Source of the DNA: a virus
IMG/VR virus record: IMGVR_UViG_3300036651_000069
Coordinates: 1 to 30,835 of that record
Length of the DNA: 30,835 nt
Reading direction: 5' to 3' (one strand)
Shown here: one piece after another, positions 27,866 to 30,835 of the stretch
Numbering within the stretch: the stretch's first letter is position 1
How the letters are laid out: every line of letters begins with the position of its first letter
The notes under the pieces: generated by a model
Seen by the model: the letters and a program-made list of their open reading frames with translations, nothing else
Database searches by the model: none
Told to the model about the DNA's origin: nothing
Translations under genes and position numbers: made by a program

Positions 27866-30835
27866 GCGGGTTCCTTCCAATCATCCTTGGCTAGATAGCG
27901 TTCGTAAATCTGTGCAAACTTGGTGTCAGCACCCACCATCTGAGACAGCTGTTCCGTGTACTGCTGAGCAACACCAGAGTTCTTAGCGGTCTTCAAGTCT
28001 CCACCGCCATTAGCCTGAAGCTGTGCATATGTAAGGTCTCGCAGCTGTGAATAGGCCTGTAGGGACCTGATATCGCTACGGTTAGGGTTGGCTAGTAGCG
28101 ACTTGTCCTGAGCCAGCTGCAATAGTGCTGTGACACGGTTCTGATATGTGTTCTGGTTGAACGAGGTGTAGTTACCATACCAGTCCGGGTTGTAGGCGGC
28201 GCTGTTCTTGTCGCCCATCTGGCCCACCCAAGCGGTCAGCTCATCCTTAAGCTGCTTGGCACCGGCATCCTTATAGGATGTGAATCCCTGTGCCTGAGCC
28301 TGCGCTTGAACCGCAGCTACGGCCTTACCGTAAGCAGCCCACCCCATATTGATCATAGCGTGAGAAGCAGCCTCCTGCGGAGACAACTTGCTGCGGAGAC
28401 CCTTGGCCACCTGCCAGTCATAGGCCATCTGATCGAAGTTTCCATTACCCTCAGGGCCAACTACCACAGCACCAAGTTCTGGGAACTGGGACAGAAGACC
28501 CGAGTACTTCTTAACAGCGGCCGAAGCCCCAACTGTAGCGGCGATACCAGAGGGATCAGTAGTCAATCCCTGTGTGAACACCATCGCAGCAGCGCCATGC
28601 TTGTCATAGAAGTTCTGCTGTGCGTTCTTCGGGTCCTGCGCCTGCATGTTGCGGTACTCCTGCACCAGATACTCATGGCTCGGTGCTGGCTTGAAGCCCA
28701 GAGGCATCATACGGTTCACAAATAGATCCATGACCGTGAGATAGCGTGCCTGGTTCTCGACGTCAGACCACTGAGGCTTGGAAGTCCTCTTACCGTTCAT
28801 GTAGTCATACATCTGTTCCTGCCAGATAGAGTACATGTTCTTGGCCATGTTGGAAGAGTCCGTGGGGTTCCCAGAGAACATGTCCAGCAGCTGGCCGGTG
28901 TCAGACACTGCCGAAGGCAGGATCTGCTGAAGAGAATTCTTGTCAACCATGTTGTTCAGCATACCCTTGACCACGGAAGACTTCATCAACTCAGGGTGGC
29001 TGAGAACATACTGGTTCAGCGGTACAGTCACCAAGGGTCCGAACCCTGGGTTTCCCACAGAGTCCACGTAGGTGGGCGACACGAAGGACTTGGCAGAGAT
29101 CGGGATATCCCCCAACCCACCAAGCTTCTTGCCCAAGCCGAACGGCATGTGCACGACGAAACCGACATTCTCCAAAGGAGTGTCATTGGTAGAAGGCCTA
29201 CCGGTGGATGTATCCACCGCGAAAGGCGCCTCCCACAGCGCTCGCTTAGCTGCGTAGCCTCGTGCCAGAAGTCCTGGATTCTCCACGATTAGCTTGGACC
29301 AGGAGGACATAGCGCTCCACCAGGCGTTGAAGAACGGGCTGACGAAGCGTAGTGTGTGGCCCATATCATTGAAACGAGACACATCATAGAGAGTGTTGCG
29401 CATATCGTTGCGTGCTGCCTTCATGGCTGCATTGGACAGCGTATTCAGCTCATCCCCAGTCATGACGTCACGGCCAGTCTGTGCGATGACAGACTGAACA
29501 CGGTCTTCCATTCGCGCCTTGTATAGGCTATTGAACACGGGATGGCGAACCATGATGTCGTCCGGAAGAGTTCCCGTCCACTTCATCAGGGTATCCATGG
29601 TCTTCTTGAAGACACCAGTTACCTGGTCGCCACCATGCAATGTGGCTGCGATATCCGCCACGATGTCCGGACGCTGGTTAGCAGATGGCATGTAGTTCTC
29701 GATGGTCGAGGCACCGAACTTACCGGCAACGGCGTCGTCACGCATACCCGTGAAGGGCAGGTAAGACTTCACCATTTCAGCTAGTGTGTTAACCCAGTCG
29801 TTCGCATCGCCAATGTGAAGTGCACGCATGTGCGCCTGACCAGCAGCAGACTTGGACAGCCACTGAGCTACATCATTCAAATCCCTGCCCTGGACGATCT
29901 GCTTGGCAACAGGATCCGGCATAAGCTGGTTTCGAACGTAGTGGACATAGGCCGCAGTGTGTCGAACAGGATCATCAACAGCACTGATCGGTGCAAAGTT
30001 CCTTCCACGAACCACAGTTGCAGCAGCCTGATGAAGATGGGCTGCCTCATCCATTGTGGACATGAAGGCCGCGTGGGAAGAGGTTACATAGCGCATGTAG
30101 TCAGAATCCGCGAATGCCTCATTGTAAGTGAGGTTAGATCCAGGGATCTTGAAGGTGCCCTCACCCAGACGATGCTTGTCCAGGATAGCTGGAAGCTTAG
30201 CGTCTCGGGCGTTCTGCCAAGTAAGCTTGGCAGCAGCTACCTTCTCAGGGGTCACCAGAAGCTCATCCGGGATGTCCCCGGCGTCCCACACCTGCTGGCC
30301 CTTGTAACGAGCGGACAGGCCCTCATAGATTGCCTTAGCGTCCGCGACTGCCTTGTCACGAGAGGCCATGATGTTACGGACCACCTGGTTATTGCTTAGC
30401 TGCGCATACCTGTTGTACAGGAAGTTTGAAGCCCCGCCGGTCAGGTTGTCCACCGTAGCAGCGCCACCCAACAGGGAAGCTCCACGAAGGTAGTCGTCGC
30501 CTACGTGGTTGTACACGCGGTGACCGGTCATCAGAGCCAGAGGCTTCCAAATACCGTACACCTTGTCCAGCATAGTGTATAGAAGATTGTTTCCCCGCTG
30601 TCCAGTACTGCGGATAGTGGAGAGAAGGCCAGTCTGATCCATGCGGTCCAGAGCGTTCTCAAGGTTCTTGAGATTGGCCATAGGCTGAGCCCCAGCCTCA
30701 AGCTGGGTAATAAGCATAGGGTGAAGGATTACAGAAGACTCAGGGCTTGGAATGATCGCGTGGCTTTCACCACTAGGAAGCTTGACCTCACCATAGGCAC
30801 GAGAAATAGCAGCACGTGTGTAGTATCCCGCGCGT
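27862..30835 (-). CDS. Very large virion-associated protein (5' end off window)
   Basis: The frame is open from the right edge to the stop at 27862, giving about 990 visible residues. The ATG at 30717 is only internal, since upstream codons (for example SRAYGEVKLPSGESHAIIPSP) continue without a stop. The protein is mostly helical and Ala-rich, with hydrophobic stretches (for example LGGLGDIPISAKSFV) but no clear TM bundle. The region VRHPVFNSLYKARMEDRVQS resembles segments of large polyvalent or ejected phage proteins. It is likely packaged or part of the tail and co-ejected with the wall hydrolases encoded downstream. Confidence 0.7.
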   Translation of the reverse strand, partial: RAGYYTRAAISRAYGEVKLPSGESHAIIPSPESSVILHPMLITQLEAGAQPMANLKNLENALDRMDQTGLLSTIRSTGQRGNNLLYTMLDKVYGIWKPLALMTGHRVYNHVGDDYLRGASLLGGAATVDNLTGGASNFLYNRYAQLSNNQVVRNIMASRDKAVADAKAIYEGLSARYKGQQVWDAGDIPDELLVTPEKVAAAKLTWQNARDAKLPAILDKHRLGEGTFKIPGSNLTYNEAFADSDYMRYVTSSHAAFMSTMDEAAHLHQAAATVVRGRNFAPISAVDDPVRHTAAYVHYVRNQLMPDPVAKQIVQGRDLNDVAQWLSKSAAGQAHMRALHIGDANDWVNTLAEMVKSYLPFTGMRDDAVAGKFGASTIENYMPSANQRPDIVADIAATLHGGDQVTGVFKKTMDTLMKWTGTLPDDIMVRHPVFNSLYKARMEDRVQSVIAQTGRDVMTGDELNTLSNAAMKAARNDMRNTLYDVSRFNDMGHTLRFVSPFFNAWWSAMSSWSKLIVENPGLLARGYAAKRALWEAPFAVDTSTGRPSTNDTPLENVGFVVHMPFGLGKKLGGLGDIPISAKSFVSPTYVDSVGNPGFGPLVTVPLNQYVLSHPELMKSSVVKGMLNNMVDKNSLQQILPSAVSDTGQLLDMFSGNPTDSSNMAKNMYSIWQEQMYDYMNGKRTSKPQWSDVENQARYLTVMDLFVNRMMPLGFKPAPSHEYLVQEYRNMQAQDPKNAQQNFYDKHGAAAMVFTQGLTTDPSGIAATVGASAAVKKYSGLLSQFPELGAVVVGPEGNGNFDQMAYDWQVAKGLRSKLSPQEAASHAMINMGWAAYGKAVAAVQAQAQAQGFTSYKDAGAKQLKDELTAWVGQMGDKNSAAYNPDWYGNYTSFNQNTYQNRVTALLQLAQDKSLLANPNRSDIRSLQAYSQLRDLTYAQLQANGGGDLKTAKNSGVAQQYTEQLSQMVGADTKFAQIYERYLAKDDWKEPA

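Noticed and set aside
30717-30835. ATG at 30717 as start of the large virion protein
   Set aside because: The frame continues upstream without a stop to the window edge with protein-like sequence, so the true start lies outside.

Overview
This is a segment of a large tailed-bacteriophage genome. The host is probably an actinobacterium: the window carries a WhiB-family regulator (four cysteines plus a GIWGGV turn), a Cas4/RecB-type nuclease with C-terminal cysteines, a family-A DNA polymerase and a GH25 endolysin. That gene mix is familiar from actinobacteriophages. No integrase, repressor or host gene is visible. Both window edges cut through genes.

Layout. (1) Positions 1-6422, minus strand: a tightly overlapping early/replication operon with WhiB, Cas4-like nuclease, a zinc-binding-like small protein, DnaB-like helicase, Holliday-junction-resolvase-like nuclease, a primase split into zinc-finger and TOPRIM genes, several unknown small genes, a DEDDy exonuclease and a cut-off gene at the left edge. 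(2) 6472-8527, plus strand: a sigma70-like promoter, family-A DNA polymerase and a small gene. (3) 8535-11526, plus strand: a strong promoter (TTGACA, 17 nt, TATAGT) followed by 24 recognisable tRNA genes, many intergenic hairpins, an HNH endonuclease gene inserted at tRNA-Lys, and one cysteine-rich microprotein. (4) 11559-12225, plus strand: a run of six further short cysteine-rich reading frames, closed by a bidirectional terminator at 12236-12259. (5) 12275-30835, minus strand: the late operon. In transcription order from the right edge it holds a very large virion-associated protein, a structural protein, virion proteins with NlpC/P60, lytic-transglycosylase and LysM domains, a cysteine-rich microprotein, tRNA-Ala, scaffold, major capsid protein, small structural proteins, connector, tail fibre, beta-rich tail protein, and a lysis module (coiled-coil membrane protein, peptidoglycan-binding protein, small membrane protein, GH25 lysin, two-TM holin-like protein) with a last fibre-like protein.

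The most unusual content is the set of eight short cysteine-rich frames. Six share C-x-C-x2-C-xn-H-C-x(4-6)-C, and all lie next to tRNA genes on both strands. They look like one expanding paralogous family of metal-binding-type microproteins. The tRNA genes in the window together cover all 20 standard amino acids, with alanine supplied by a lone gene in the late operon. The assignments are read by eye from the sequence; no database search was possible.
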